Below, in pieces: positions 37,403-49,281 of a stretch of DNA of 64,000 nucleotides. Numbering within the stretch: the stretch's first letter is position 1; the number at the start of each line of letters is the position of its first letter. This stretch comes from Hyaloscypha bicolor E (lineage: Eukaryota > Ascomycota > Leotiomycetes > Helotiales > Hyaloscyphaceae), in NCBI RefSeq assembly GCF_002865645.1, contig NW_020194541.1, positions 599,181 through 663,180 on the forward strand, written 5' to 3'. Under the pieces are notes generated by a model. It made no database searches, had not been told where the DNA came from, and was given only the letters and a program-made list of their open reading frames with translations. The translations under genes were made by a program, and so were the position numbers.

Positions 37403-38631
37403 TCATTGCAAACCAGAGAGATCGAACTCTTCGAACAATGCTACCCCATCTCTGATTACTTCTCCGCCATTCAGCTGTCCAATCACGCTGCCAATCCACC
37501 GCACATACACTGGAGCGGCATCCACAGCGACCTGTTGAATATGCACCTGGATGCTCAGGGCATCCCCCGAGTCCAGCTTCACCTCAAGCGCATATCCAGC
37601 AAGCGTTCCCTTGGAGGACGCCGTTCTGTTTGTGTATAATGGGGCCAGGCTGAAAGACTTGTCGCTACAACTTGCTGTGAGGATATGCCCGTTGGTTGCG
37701 ACATATATGGTTCTGTAGCCTCTACCGTCGGGAGCAGAAGAGACGGTGGACCAAACTATTGAATAGTTTCCCAAACGGCCACGGCCCCAGTGCTCGAAGA
37801 TGATAGCATCCTGGAAAGGGTGGGCTCCCCAATTCTAAGACGAATATTAGCCAAATTACAAAGGGTGCGGATGAGGTAAGAAGACTCACGTGGTCATGGT
37901 ATGCACTTCCGTTAAACTGAAATTTCTCGCCATTCACTTCGAAATCAACTTCTCCAGCGGCATCGGGTATAGCATTTGACCAGCCAACGTTTGGCGCCAC
38001 CATCATCCGCTGCCCGGCCTGTGCTTTGCCGCATGCATAGCTTCGAAAACATTAGGGATTGTTTGACCAGTGACGAAATTAATGGAAATACATACTGAGC
38101 AGGAGCCAAAGATTTCAAGTGAAAAGTCCCCACGACGCCCGACTCTGGAGCGTCGATCTCTACTGCATATGAAGACAGATCAAATGTACCGGTCCATTTA
38201 GCACCAGCATTTTCGAAAACAGCAGAAGCCCCTTGACCAACTGTTGTGATGACAGCCTCGTCGGCTTTCAGCATAATAGAGTTTGTGGTCCCATTCGGAA
38301 ACAAGAAGTCTATTCCAACGACTGTAACATCAGGGGTTGGATCGATGAAGCCGAATCCGGACGCCAGGGCTGTGTAGAAGACGATGGTGATGGAGGACAA
38401 ACGATCGGTGGATACGGCATCAAAGTACCACCATTCGTAAGAGGAGTCGTTTACCGCTGATAGCTGAGGACCGTCCAGGTTACCATGCTTTGAGATGGTA
38501 TTGGCATTGACATTTCCTGAAAATGGTTTGGACGGAACGGTCTGCGTGTGGCCCCTGGGCTCGAGTATGTTGGTGTGGAGAGCAGAGACAACGAGTGTCT
38601 GGAGCAGCCAATAGATTCCGAGACGTTTCAT
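37403..38631 (-). CDS. AttH/CrtC-like lipocalin-fold protein, fungal Diels-Alderase type, secreted
   Basis: Exons are 38631-38096, 38040-37890 and 37834-37403, giving 372 aa with both introns GT-AG and 55 bp. It opens with a probable signal peptide (MKRLGIYWLLQTLVVSALHT). Diagnostic segments are LSAVNDSSYEWWYFDAVSTD, VVGIDFLFPNGT, ADEAVITTVGQG, HYACGKAQAGQRMMVAPNVG across intron 1, GSAYHDHNWGAHPF across intron 2, and HWGRGRLGNYSIVW. These match the two-domain lipocalin-like family that includes fungal intramolecular [4+2] cyclases such as CghA and Fsa2, related to hydroxyneurosporene synthase. Activity cannot be inferred from family alone, as many members are uncharacterised. No polyketide or peptide synthase is adjacent. 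It ends only 97 bp from the dead HET 3' part, immediately right of the insertion. Confidence 0.8.
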
Positions 38632-39829
38632 TCTGTCGAAAGCGGAGAAAGAAAACGAGAGAGGGGTGATCCTAGTTGAGACGACAAAGAGAATTCGCGT
38701 TGCCTGAAGAAGTTGGTCAAATGTGACACCGAAGAGGAAGACCACTGAGAGTCTGCTGGAGCTTGAACTTCAATCCCTTGTTGACAAATTAGCATCCAAT
38801 TAATGGACAGAGACAAACAAAGGACATGAAGGCAAATCAGGTGGTTGATGGCATTGTTGACCCCGAGACGGTTCGAGTTGTGGAAGGGAAGAAGTTTGGA
38901 CGAGAACAAACGAAGGCAGATTGGACGATATCGGAGCCTCGCTTAAAACCGTCATTGAAGAGGGACACTGTTGGAATGGAGATTTATTGACAATAGCGGC
39001 TGGCCCTTCAAATCAAGGACTTGGGGGCATATATATACATGGTAGCGTGATTTGTCAAGTAATGCCCATATGACAAATCAGCTGACGTGCAGTCTTGCAG
39101 AAAAGGAGAAATGGGTAAGCTGACGTCCCGTGACGTCACTTTCAATAGACGATTTCCTATCTTTGCTCGACAGATGGGAAAGATTCACCGTTATTCGCAT
39201 CAATCACTTGTTCCGATGTCGCTGCAAGAAAATTTCTTAAAGAGGCTCCTGTTGGGATAACAAGTGAGCAATCTGATCCGAGATGCCAGACCTTCACCAG
39301 CAAGTGCTCTCCCCTCGCCTTCGAGCTTTCATCGAGCTTTCAAGGGAGCTCATTCAATAAATGATGTGAATTACCGTACATTCTTAAAGGGGGATCTCTC
39401 ATCCAAAGCCGCTTAGGTAATTGTTTCATATATAACCCAATTTGGCGAGGTATGTTTTCTGGGATGAACCATTCGTTTCTCAGTACCAGTAAATGCCAAT
39501 TCGATTTCTTTTACTACTGATTATACAAAAAGGATTGTGAATAGATGGAAGTTCAAGGGAGTTCTAAGAACAAGTCCAGCCTCACGGAAAGGGGTGGCCA
39601 TGGGATCTGACTGGCTGGCGAAGCGAGAGCGATCAGCCTGACTGGAGAGCCTTGACAACATGCACCATAACTTCTTGATAGGATCTCCCAGATGGCATGT
39701 ATGATTTCAATTCAACCTCTTCACCTTGTGCCAGGCCGAATAGACCTCGAATATATCTCCGGGGTGCCATCCACTACATACCATCCGTCGGCTCGAATCC
39801 TACGTCATATCCTCGGTCCGAAGTGTCCA
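38632..39829. other. Intergenic, no gene supported
   Basis: Promoter side of the lipocalin-fold gene; then moderately GC DNA. Weak traces around 39690-39829 may be the upstream exon of the HeLo-like pseudogene. No repeats recognised. Confidence 0.5.
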
Positions 39830-41064
39830 GGTACTCAGCCTTGTCCTGCCCACAACAATTTCATTCGGCTACGGCCTCAAAGAGATCCTCGGAGTCTCTA
39901 GGCTAGCCTCTCGAGTGGCTTCCGACTGTCGGGGAGCCTGCGGGGAGCACGATGTGTCGACCAGAGATGTTGCGGGCCTGCATGCAGTGCTCCGCCGATT
40001 AGAGGACCAAGCCACAAAGCCAGAGTCACTTCTGGGTCGACAAGATGACTCCCAAAAAAAGACCTAAGCATGTCATCGAGGGTTGCAGCAAGGTCCTTTC
40101 AATACTCGACAATATCCTCAAGAAATACCATGCATTGAGCGAGGACAAGAGGGCGGAGAAGCGGCTTTGGACCAAGATCAAATTTTGGAACGGAGAGATG
40201 CAGGACTTGAGCGAACTTCGAGTCAAGATATCGACGTAGACTTCTGCAATCACTCCGCAATTGAATCTGATTTCAATGAGTTCTCAAGGACGAGTCGAAC
40301 GGGAGATCCGCAATGCTCTGCCGGAAATTCGAGAATCACTCAACTGGATTACTGCGAAATTATCCGCCGGTAACGAAGGGTCTATACTTACTTCTTACAG
40401 TGGGGACGATAAAGGGGTTTGGAAAGAGCTTCGGAGAGAACTCATTCTTGAAGGCTTCGCAAGTCCTCACATCAGTCAGCACAAGGCCATGATCATGGAC
40501 TATTTCAGGGAACTTGGAGAAAGAGGGCTTCTAGATGATCCAGGACAACTTGATATTGTAGATGGTAATTTGGATGTTGGACAAGCTTCGGATGAAAAGC
40601 AGGAAACCATTGAAGAGCTTGGTGAGAGTAGTAGAGCTACGGGTGCTCCTGCACCATCCGATGTCGAGAGTGTCAATAGGCCTGCCGTTTTTAGAGCAGC
40701 GGATGGCCTTCATGTCCGCGATATCAATGTCGAAAGGGATTTTCTTATTAGGTTGGTGAGGAGGGAGGAAGGCGCAGGGAAAATTTTTCTGCAGCCAGTG
40801 AGAAATGAAAATCGAGTTTCAGACAAAGCAATAGATATCGACCCGCCTTTCCGAGAAAATCAGGACAAACGCGATGGCTTTTCGAATGAAGAAGTGACAA
40901 CCAAACGTTCTTGGGAGGAAATGCAAGACCAGGAATCCTATATTTCAGATTATGAAGTTGGTATTTGTGAGACTGCTATAGGTACCAGTGCGAAGTCTGA
41001 GTTTCTGAAGAAGTGGAAGACGAAAATCCCTGCCAGCAAAAAGCCAATCGTAGACTTGGGGTAG
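39830..41064 (+). pseudogene. HeLo-like fungal N-terminal-domain (STAND-type) gene with frameshift and nonsense
   Basis: Three in-order pieces of one conserved fungal domain appear. The first is TISFGYGLKEILGVSRLASR, then VAGLHAVLRRLEDQATKPES, to a stop after a seven-A run at about 40051-40057. The second, in another frame, is EGCSKVLSILDNILKKYHAL and GEMQDLSELRVKIS, to a TAG at 40237-40239. The third, in the same frame as the second, is SSQGRVEREIRNAL, ILTSYSGDDKGVWKELRREL and MDYFRELGERGLLDD, followed by an acidic tail ending at 41064. The order matches the N-terminal signalling module of fungal NLR-like proteins. The poly-A slip and the TAG (one transition from CAG) mean it is broken. No NACHT or repeat domain follows, so it may also be truncated. 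Confidence 0.72.
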
Positions 41065-41651
41065 CGATTTCAAGAAGAGGTAATAAACTCCACTGTCTAC
41101 TATTAGGTATTACTGAGTTTTCTAGGATCCAGAACAAGCCGCCATTTTTGTGTCAAGAGAGGACCAATAACCACGGACAGAACTTTGTAAGGAGGTAGAA
41201 ATAAGAGTCAATGCAAGAAGCATATCCGAGACAATTTGGCGCACATCGGGAAGAGATCTGGGGATGAAGGGCCTCTCCGATAAAGTTGCTGACCTGGCGG
41301 GGCGTTTGAGGGTCAAGTAATTTGGAACTTTGAGATCCCAAGTAGGTTACTGGTGGTTTAACTTGGATGAAAGAGTCCATTGCAATGAGGGGCATGGAAA
41401 CCTACAAGGAATGTCTTCCGGACTTTCAGGAGATGTCTGACAGTGGGCTTGTATATCTTATCTCCGATCATTATCCATTTTTGAAAGCATCCGTCTCGCG
41501 CCCAGCACAGCTGGCCGAGCCCGCCTCCAATTCTCAAGTCAAGTCCTCAACCCGAAAGAAAGTCCAAAATCTTCCCAAATTCTCCTCCCATAACTCCCGG
41601 TTTCCCACCCCTCCCCACTTGACCTCTCGTGGGTTGTTTTCCCCTCGCCCA
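41065..41651. other. Intergenic, no gene seen
   Basis: Downstream of the HeLo-like pseudogene and of the convergent MFS gene. Only short non-descript frames. Confidence 0.5.
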
Positions 41652-43490
41652 TCACGCCTCAGAAAAACTCTGATTCATCTTCCTCTTCTGCATCGGCACT
41701 CCCGCATTGCCCCCCATCTCCTCAACAGGGATCTTCAACACCCTCTCATCAACCCTATTGATCTCTCTCCCCTTGGCCCACATCGCGGCAGCAACGGTAC
41801 TCCCAACAACCAAAGACACAACCGCCAACGCAATGCTGGTTGCCTTGAGTCCCACTAGCATCCCATCACTGCCAGTCACCCACATCGGAACGCCAATAAT
41901 CCAGATCCCGACAAGGAACTCAACCCAAATCTTTGACGCGTTCTCGAGCTCCGTTGCGAGAGGAGAAGCGGGCGCCGATGTTGATGAGAGGTGCGAAAGG
42001 CCCGAATAGTATAGCACGAGGGCGCCGGCGACCAGGAGCCCGAAGAGTGCAGACGTGGCGTTGAGGTTGAGGTCCGCACCTGAGACAACGAGCGTGAATG
42101 TTTGGTTCGCATTCACTGTTCGCGGAAGCAGATTTCCCACGGTGTATAAGCCGAAGGAAAGGAGCCCAGTAACGCCGAGCAGCATGCCGAAGAGTGATGT
42201 TGATAGCTCGCGGGATTCGGAAAGGTGGTTCGGGGGCTTGGAGCGCAGGTAGGAGATGTAGGTTGTTATGGAGTAGATTATCAGAGAGAAGAGGAGTGGT
42301 AGGATGAAGAGGAATCCCATGTGAGAAGGGAAGAGGAATGTGGGCATTGCGGAGAAGAGGAGGGAGACTGTGTTGGCGATGCCGAAGGCTGTTCCGAGCA
42401 TAGGCGCGGTGAGAAGCGCTGTGAGAATGGCGCTTGGTGCGACAAGGGCACGGACAGGGCGCACCGCAGCGTTAAGAGTGAAAGGCTTGGTGCTGTGAGG
42501 GGTCGTGATGCGGAGTGTTGAGAGGTAGCTTCTGAAGGATGAGACGTTGTGGCTGGATACTGGAGGGGTGTGAGGGGCAGACGAGCGGTCGAATGTCGTT
42601 TCTGGAGTGATAAAAATGAGGAACACGATGGAGAATGCTTGCATGATGTTGATGACCATAACTTGATTCCTGAAGCCTTGAGTATTTTGGGACATATATC
42701 CACCGAGGATAGGGAAACCCCAGGTCGAAAGAATTGTCACGGCGTTGACGATGTTCATTCGGGTCCTTCGTTGATGCACCTTTGCAGGTCAGCCAGAAAT
42801 TCAACGTGGGGGGGCCACTGATGCATACGAAATACATATCGGAAATAGACCCCGCCACCAAAGCTTCAAATGTACCCCACCCCAGGCCTTGAAGAATCCG
42901 ACTGATCATGAACGCTGGGTAACTAGCTATGATATGCATATTCCAGACCATGGCAAGCAATACAGTGGTAGCGCTCACGAGGTAGAGTCCCCTCTTCCCA
43001 AAAAACCGACTCAGAACATGGCATTTCAATGCAGCAACCCCTCCAAATATGTATGGTACACCAGTTAGTGCTGCTGCTGCTGGATATGTGACGTTGAGTT
43101 CCACAGCGATCACTGCATTGACTGTGACAAACATCGTTTTTGAGGGGCATATGAGTGCCAGGCCGAAGATTACCGAGGTAAAGGTCCATTCTTTCTTCGC
43201 CCTTGACCAGTTCTGCACCCATCGTTAGCACTCGGCGCCCTCGAGTTGCGGCCCATTGAACGTACCAGTGGATCTACCGGCATGGAGCTTGGTTGCGGAA
43301 TCAATTCTATCCCTCCGGGTGCAAACTTTGTCGGCGTCCTCTTTGCACTTCCACTTCTCTCACTCCTTGCACCAAGGTTCGCTGTACTTCCTGCACCTGG
43401 CACGACCGTCCCATTCTTAATATGGCTTCTCTGTGGCGATGTTGGCGACATCGACTCCATCTTGCTCAGTTCCCTCTCAACTCGATCCAT
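41652..43490 (-). CDS. Major facilitator superfamily transporter (DHA1-like)
   Basis: Exons are 43490-43266, 43212-42829 and 42779-41652, giving 578 aa with introns of 53 and 49 bp, both GT-AG. The cytosolic N-terminus of about 75 residues is Ser/Pro-rich. It is followed by PLNWSRAKKEWTFTSVIFGL, a phrase typical of fungal drug:H+ antiporter-like MFS proteins, and about twelve hydrophobic segments. The loop FVHQRRTRMNIVNAV across intron 2 corresponds to the conserved cytosolic loop between transmembrane helices 4 and 5 in this group. A plasma-membrane exporter is likely; substrate unknown. Neighbours are pseudogenes, so no functional cluster is implied beyond the general presence of metabolite-type genes in the window. 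Confidence 0.85.
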
Positions 43491-44657
43491 CCTGCCTCAA
43501 TTGATCCCACAATTAAATTCGTGTCTGTTCCGGACAGGTTCTTCCAAGCAGCAGAATATCCTCCAAAATTAAGAAATGCTACGTCGATCATCAATATCGC
43601 AAGAATCGAAGTGAAGAAAATAAACAGTGAAGGTACAGAAGGAAGAAGGAACGGAGGTCAGCTCGCTGAGCATGAACAAGACAGAAAGAACAAAGCAGAT
43701 TAAAATTGAGGGCGGAGAGAGAAATCTACATGTCACCGCATGAGGCGCGAGACCACTCGAGACATCAAGCTGCGTATATCAGGCGCCGTCCTCATGCGGC
43801 ACCCGGTACCAAAGAGGCAACCCAACGAACCAGCAGCCTTTCTCCGCTAACCCCATGGCAAGGCCAGATGTGGACAAGACATAATAGGCTCCTTCCTTCC
43901 AAGACAAAATCGGATGGCAGATCTAGGAATCTGCACTAGGCTCTGCAGCCTTGACGACTCTCCTCAGTCCACTTGCATGAGAAATCGTCCGAAGATCTGC
44001 TTCCGGAACGTCTGCCCGCCCTATCATTTCCATCCGAGGGAGTCATCCTTCCAATCAAGACCGTAGATCCTGGCTAGGAGTCGGCTTTTGGCAATGCATG
44101 AGAGGCAATGCAAATCGTGAAACGTGGGCGAGGCAGGAGCTGTCGTCGAGATGTTTCAACCGCCTGCTCAACCCCTGCCAGTGCTGGGTCTGGAGTTCGC
44201 TTCACAGCGGAGGGGCCTTTCAAGATTGAGAGTCAATGAAGGGCTGGGATGGTGTCTTGATTGGAGAAGGGGAGGTCGGCTCCTGGGGCGAGATCGTTGA
44301 AAACGGCCTTCACGTGATTTCAGTCACGTGATAGCAGCGCTGCTCACCGCCTCCCAGAACGGCATCATTTCTTTCGACCGCACGCGCAGACACATCCCGT
44401 CCTCCTCTACCTCGACCTGAAGCGATACGTCTGTGTTAAGCGAACTTTCGGGGTACCAATGCAGCAAGTACCATAACCATGTCAACAGCGTAGCCTTGTG
44501 ATCTAGAGAACTGCGAGAAAATCGATGGAATCAGGAGGGGATGTAAGGGTGTGGATTGAGTCCTGTGAGGAGAACTAGCTAAGTAGACTCTGAAGCCTGA
44601 CAAGGCAACCACGCATCACTAAGACTACTTCCAATTTCGCTCCTTCCACGCTGCGCC
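43491..44657. promoter_or_regulatory. Intergenic, upstream of a degraded HET gene
   Basis: No gene supported; a 77-codon frame at 43706-43939 lacks any feature. Two CACGTG palindromes at 44311-44316 and 44325-44330 (the pair reads CACGTGATTTCAGTCACGTG) lie about 330 bp upstream of the HET pseudogene start. Confidence 0.5.
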
Positions 44658-45897
44658 ATGTCATTTTCCAGTTTGAGAACACTGGACTTCTACTGCGAAG
44701 TCACTTCAAAAAATCTCTATTCCCTTTTCAAGTTTCCACTACTGGACAAGGATTCCGCTCCACCATTCGCTTTTGAGGTATGCCTGAACCTATGCAAAAG
44801 CTCAGGATACCCTGAGAGACGGCTGAGAATGAGTCTCACTAACCTGCATTGGTCTGTCAATGATGCCTGTCCAAGCTGCAGAATCATCTGTGAAGGCCTC
44901 CAGACCTGCGATCTATGTGACGAGAGGGCCGTCATCGCATTGTCCGAGTTGGGTGTTAGTTACGCAGCTGTTGCAGTCACTAACCGTCCCGTCGACCCGG
45001 CCGACAACACAGCTGGTAACTTAGCGGGTCTTTGCCCGAACCGACAATGTTTGATTTTTTTTCGCACCCCAGGCAAGCAATTGTGTGTTGAGGATATTGT
45101 TCGCAATATACGCGTATTCCATATTACAAATTTCATTATTGCGCGATTCGTGCTATAACACACGTTTATAATACTATTACTTGTCAATTTCAGAAATAAA
45201 CAACCCCGGTGCCCAAGATCTCTCTCGTGTACCCATACATCACTTGACATGTGAAGATACAGGCTCGCTGTTGGCTTTTCAGACAATCTCTAAATGGGTA
45301 GAGGACTGTGCCATGAATCCTGCCACCCGATACCTCCACTGATGGAGAGAGCCTGGGTCTACCAAGAAAGGCTATTGTCTACGCGTGGTTTGCACTTCAC
45401 TGCTGACGAATTATTTTGGGAGTGTAACGGGGGTTCTTGCTGCGAATATCACCCCGAGCTTGTAACAGAGTCCTAGTAGGAGTTTATGCCAGACAACGGC
45501 TTTTCACCCATCTAAACGCAGCGCTTTGTCACCCCCAGACCCTGATCAGAGCTCACTGAGCTTCTTTCGGTGGCATCGGGTAGTGGGAGAGTACTCCAGG
45601 CTCCGATTGACTTATCCCCGAGACAAGCTTCCGGACCTCGCAGGAATAACCACACCGATGTCCCATCAAACAGGATACTGCTACACGTATGCGCTGTGGA
45701 GCGAGACCATCGCCATAGACCTATTATCAGGTCAGACCCATAAAATGGGACGGAAACAGCCACCCAACGTCTTTGCCGCCATGTGGCGGTTGGGCTGGAG
45801 AGGACATTTCGGGGGAACTAGAGCAGGTGGAAGAGGGCTGCTGTGTCGACTTGGGGTGATAAAAACCGTGTACGAAGTGGCCACATCGTGTTGGTAA
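44658..45897 (+). pseudogene. HET-domain gene lacking its central HET core, frame-disrupted
   Basis: N-terminal part from ATG 44658 has the Cys-rich opening ACPSCRIICEGL. After a likely intron (acceptor TTTCAG near 45194) the frame reads LSRVPIHHLTCEDTG and LLAFQTISKWVEDC, the segment that normally precedes the HET core. Instead of the YxALSYCWG and WxDxxCIxQ blocks, the sequence goes directly, after a TGA near 45342 and a frame change, to RAWVYQERLLSTRGLHFTAD and ELFWECNGGS, then (from about 45555) WHRVVGEYSRLRLTYPRDKL and YALWSETIAIDLL. These are the standard blocks C-terminal of the HET core. About 150-200 residues are therefore missing, pointing to an internal deletion plus frameshifts. 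The normal end (APSWSWAS) is also lost. Confidence 0.75.
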
Positions 45898-46052
45898 TTT
45901 GAGATCTCTGCAGAGTTGGGAAGGAGAAAGAGCAGTGGAAAGATTGGAAATATTTTATTGAGCACAAACACCAACCATTTTCTCAGATACCTATGGGTTA
46001 CCCCTCACTAGCAAAATCAAATGCAACGCTTTGGAAAGAGAAGGCTACAGTT

Positions 46053-48204
46053 TCAGTCGACCCACGCCCCTGGTACTTTTGGACCTTTCCCAATTCCTTG
46101 CGCCCTTCGCAACTTCTCAACCTTCTTGAGCCAGCGACGCTCGAAGCGGTCGTCAAATATTTTGATAAGAGTCCTCGTCTCCTCAGAAGTTGTAGACCAT
46201 TTTAGCGCCGGCTGGAGATATTGCCATCGAGGGTAGCGATAAGGCCAGTTGAACATCCTCTCAGGGTATTCGTAATCGTATGAAAGGTCCTGCCCCATCG
46301 GCCCTAGGTTTCTGAATTCGTGGAGCACCTCAGAAACATGCCCTTCAGGATCAATGTACCAATCCCAGGATACTCTTGGGCTACTTTCCGAAAAGATCGT
46401 GTAACGGCCTCGGCAACAATAGAAATTGTCAGAAGTCCCCAGATGTAGGGTGATCAGCGGTGTTGACCCGTCATACTGGTAGAGACGTTCGGTTCGTAAG
46501 TAATTTTCGATGTCAAGGCCAGAACTTTCGAGAATGGCCAGCCATTCCTCCCCCACATCCTCAGACTCAAACGGAGATTCGGCTATATCCATGATTTGAT
46601 CAAGCATTGTTCCATTCTCGACCATGGGGAATGAATGCAGATCGGGCCCTAGGGCAAGGAGTTGATGGATTAATTGCTCCCAATTACAGCGAAACTCTGG
46701 AGTTGATTTCCATAGCATTCGCATGGCTGTGGATATTGGCGAAATATCAAATGCATCTAAGGTGATGGGAGCAATCAATCCGTGCACGATACTGTTGAAC
46801 GCTTCGAATGTGATCTCTAAATGGGGATCACTGAAAATGCCTTTAAAGAATGCCTTGTCATCAAAATATTCACATCGTACTGTGAATAACGAATATATAT
46901 CCAGCAACTCTGATGCGTTGTCTAAGGAGACTAGTGGACCGAGCCAAGGTGGGCTACACAATTCCAGTCAGGATTTATTCAAAAAGTAATTCGAGGGTCG
47001 TGAAATAATGAAGAGATCACATGCCTGCCATTGACGGTTACCTCTTGGCCATTGAGACCTAGGTTGAATAGAAATTCACAAATCTTTATTTGAAAACAGG
47101 CTGATGCAATCTGCGACCGTCAGATCTTGTATGTGTGTTTGAGGGTAGTTCTTTGACCTACATGAAGAAGTGTAGTGCCATCCGTGTCGACACTAAAAGG
47201 GGATACCTGGCGACTACTAAGTAGAGTCTGGACACCTTCCAAATCACCACACCTGCACATCCTCCAGATTGGGTGATTGTTTGGAATGAGTGAATAAATC
47301 CTGAGCGCCCCCCGAATAAAGCCACTAGTGCTCATGGATTGGTATTCGAAACAACGGGAAAGGAACGACGGCATAAAGGCCCAACTACTTTCGGTAGTAG
47401 TAGAACAGGTTTCTGTAGCTGACCGCAGCTTCGCATCGCAGAAACTCGTCACTTGTGATACCCTTCGAATAAGGAGTTTGCCAAATATACTGGTATAGTA
47501 TCGGCATACCACTGATTGCTTCCTGATGACCCTGGACCTCGTCGATCTTTTCTGAACAATGGCACACTGCTCTTTGGAAGTCTCCTTAGGCTTTCTTGTT
47601 AGATTACTACGGAGAAGGGCCAGATCATGCCTGATCGTGTTCGTGGTTTGATTTGAAGCCAAGAGCTGGTTGTGGAGTTGTCCCATGCCCTCTGAATGAA
47701 CGAACCTCAGAATTCTTAGCAAAACCGTCAAGTGAAATAAGAGTCTTCTACATACGTCAAATTCGCCATCATACTCAAACTCAACAAGTTCGCAGCATTA
47801 TGCAGCTGACTCTCTATCTCTCGAAGATCCTTCTTCTTGCAAGCCAATTTGAAGGACCCCAACGCTCTCGTTGTCCGATTAGACGCGGCAAAAGCTTTCT
47901 TCGTAGCCTCAACGACACCTTCAAGCATAGCCAACTTGATTTGGCAGCTATTAGCTGCCTTCAACACGCTCGTCAATACACCAGTCTCCCACAGTGTCGA
48001 ATTTCTTCGCTGGCTCTGAACCAGGATGCCGACCTGTTCAAGAATAAGCTCGAGTTCTTCCAACAAATCCATCAACCTCCTCAACTCCTCCGGGGCTTCC
48101 GATATACTGTGTAGAAATTGTCTGATCTGGCGCACAGAGCCAACGAGCTGTACCGCAAGGGACACGACTGCGAAGCCGCTGGCGGCAGCGCTCAACCCGT
48201 CCAT
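46053..48204 (-). CDS. HeLo-like N-terminal domain protein with ankyrin repeat and conserved C-terminal region
   Basis: Exons are 48204-47756, 47714-47162, 47110-47025 and 46953-46053, 662 aa, open throughout. The N-terminus MDGLSAAASGFAVVSLAVQL, then ISEAPEELRRLMDLLEELEL, is the helical fungal N-terminal domain found in STAND and ankyrin proteins. A single clear ankyrin unit spans GDLEGVQTLLSS to TTLLHIASACFQ across intron 2. The C-terminal 300 residues contain EWLAILESSGLDIENYLRTE and SWDWYIDPEGHVSEV, a conserved tail of many fungal ankyrin-type proteins. Intron 1 is only 41 bp. Intron 3 would use a GC donor (CAG|GCATGT), the only choice that keeps phase. Function unknown; such proteins are suspected in self/non-self recognition. 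Unlike its HET neighbours this gene shows no lesion. Confidence 0.72.
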
Positions 48205-48615
48205 ATTTTCTTGCAGAGAAGTTCCTAGTGAGACAAGCTGGTGCCGTTGCTGTGATATAGAGATGGTAGGCACGATGGAATGAATCAAGAAAGGTGGCGA
48301 TAGTGGGGACAAGGAGAGTTGCGAGGTTGAAATTCCTCCAGCCTTGCTGATCCATGGTGGGCCAATAGGAGCCGTGTCCCGTCTGCACAAAAACGCCTTG
48401 CGCTTTGCCTTGGGCCCACCGAGTGCGCAGACACACGTGTACCCACGGGTGCTTAATGGTTGTGTCCCGACACAAGCAGAATCTCTCTAGGCGTTCCCCG
48501 CGGCCTTTGAACGCAGCGACGAATTGATCACCCACAAATATTTGAGTTGTTGCAAGAGCTAGAGGATGGTTTGGGGGGCTTGTTGGTCTAGACACCATCT
48601 TCTGATATGTCCGGT
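48205..48615. promoter_or_regulatory. Short intergenic region between the ankyrin gene and SDHC
   Basis: About 410 bp upstream of the minus-strand ankyrin gene and downstream of the co-oriented SDHC stop. No motif recognised. Confidence 0.5.
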
Positions 48616-49281
48616 CTATACCCAAACCGCCAAATAGACTGCACTCACAACACTCAGCCCAAGAATAGTCCACCCCCTCGACACAATCTGCTTCCTCGCA
48701 AACCCCCTCCCTGTATCCCAAAACAGATGTCCCACGCCATTGATACCATGAAAGGTAAATGGGAACGCCATCGCAAACTTCGCTGCAACCTTTGCAGCCA
48801 CAGGCATTGACCCAAATGCTGCAACAATCGTAGCCGTGTCGAGATGCCATCCAAAGAGTGGGGAGACCAGGTACGCCGCGCCGAAGCAGTAGAACGCACC
48901 AGAGAGGACTGAGCCCGTTATTCGGTTGAAGGGAGAGTTGAAGTAGTTTATTTGCATGCGGTAGATTGCTAGATGGGGGGAGACGGGTCGTAGTTTGCGT
49001 TGTTCGGCGAGGATTTGTTGGGATTCTGCGGGCTTCATCGGCTGGGTGGTGAAAGGTCTGCAGATGTTTGGTTAACTGGGGGAGCTGGATGGTAAGGAGC
49101 AATTGGAATTGTAGAAAATAGTACGGGCATACTTGACATATTGAACGGCGGCTGTGGTTTGGGCAAGCCGCTTCAACGCCGTCTGGGGGACAGCACCCAG
49201 CCTGAGTCCCACCCCTTTCAATTGGTCAGAACAGCAGCATTGGTGATAGAAAACTTGCCTCGAGAACACCCAGCTGCCCAT
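48616..49281 (-). CDS. SDH3: Succinate dehydrogenase cytochrome b subunit (SDHC-like, mitochondrial)
   Basis: Exons are 49281-49259, 49201-49133 and 49057-48616, giving 177 aa. Intron 1 uses a GC donor of perfect consensus (AG|GCAAGT); intron 2 is GT-AG. The basic N-terminus (RLGAVPQTALKRLAQ) fits a mitochondrial presequence. The core shows RPVSPHLAIYRMQI, then NSPFNRITGSVLSG with Ser72 and Arg76 at the quinone-site spacing of the family, three hydrophobic helices, and FTFHGINGVGHLFWD with haem-ligand candidate His134. Complex II membrane anchor. Odd point: the family's usual GxRH in that last motif reads GVGH (Gly140 in place of Arg). It could be the core gene or a divergent paralogue. Confidence 0.88.

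Noticed and set aside
39692..39906. Two overlapping 69-codon plus-strand frames
   Set aside because: They read the start of the HeLo-like pseudogene region in wrong frames; the family-matching frame is the third one.
40083..40373. Alternative-frame 96-codon frame in the HeLo-like locus
   Set aside because: It is the continuation of the upstream frame past the poly-A slip and loses domain similarity; kept as evidence of the frameshift only.
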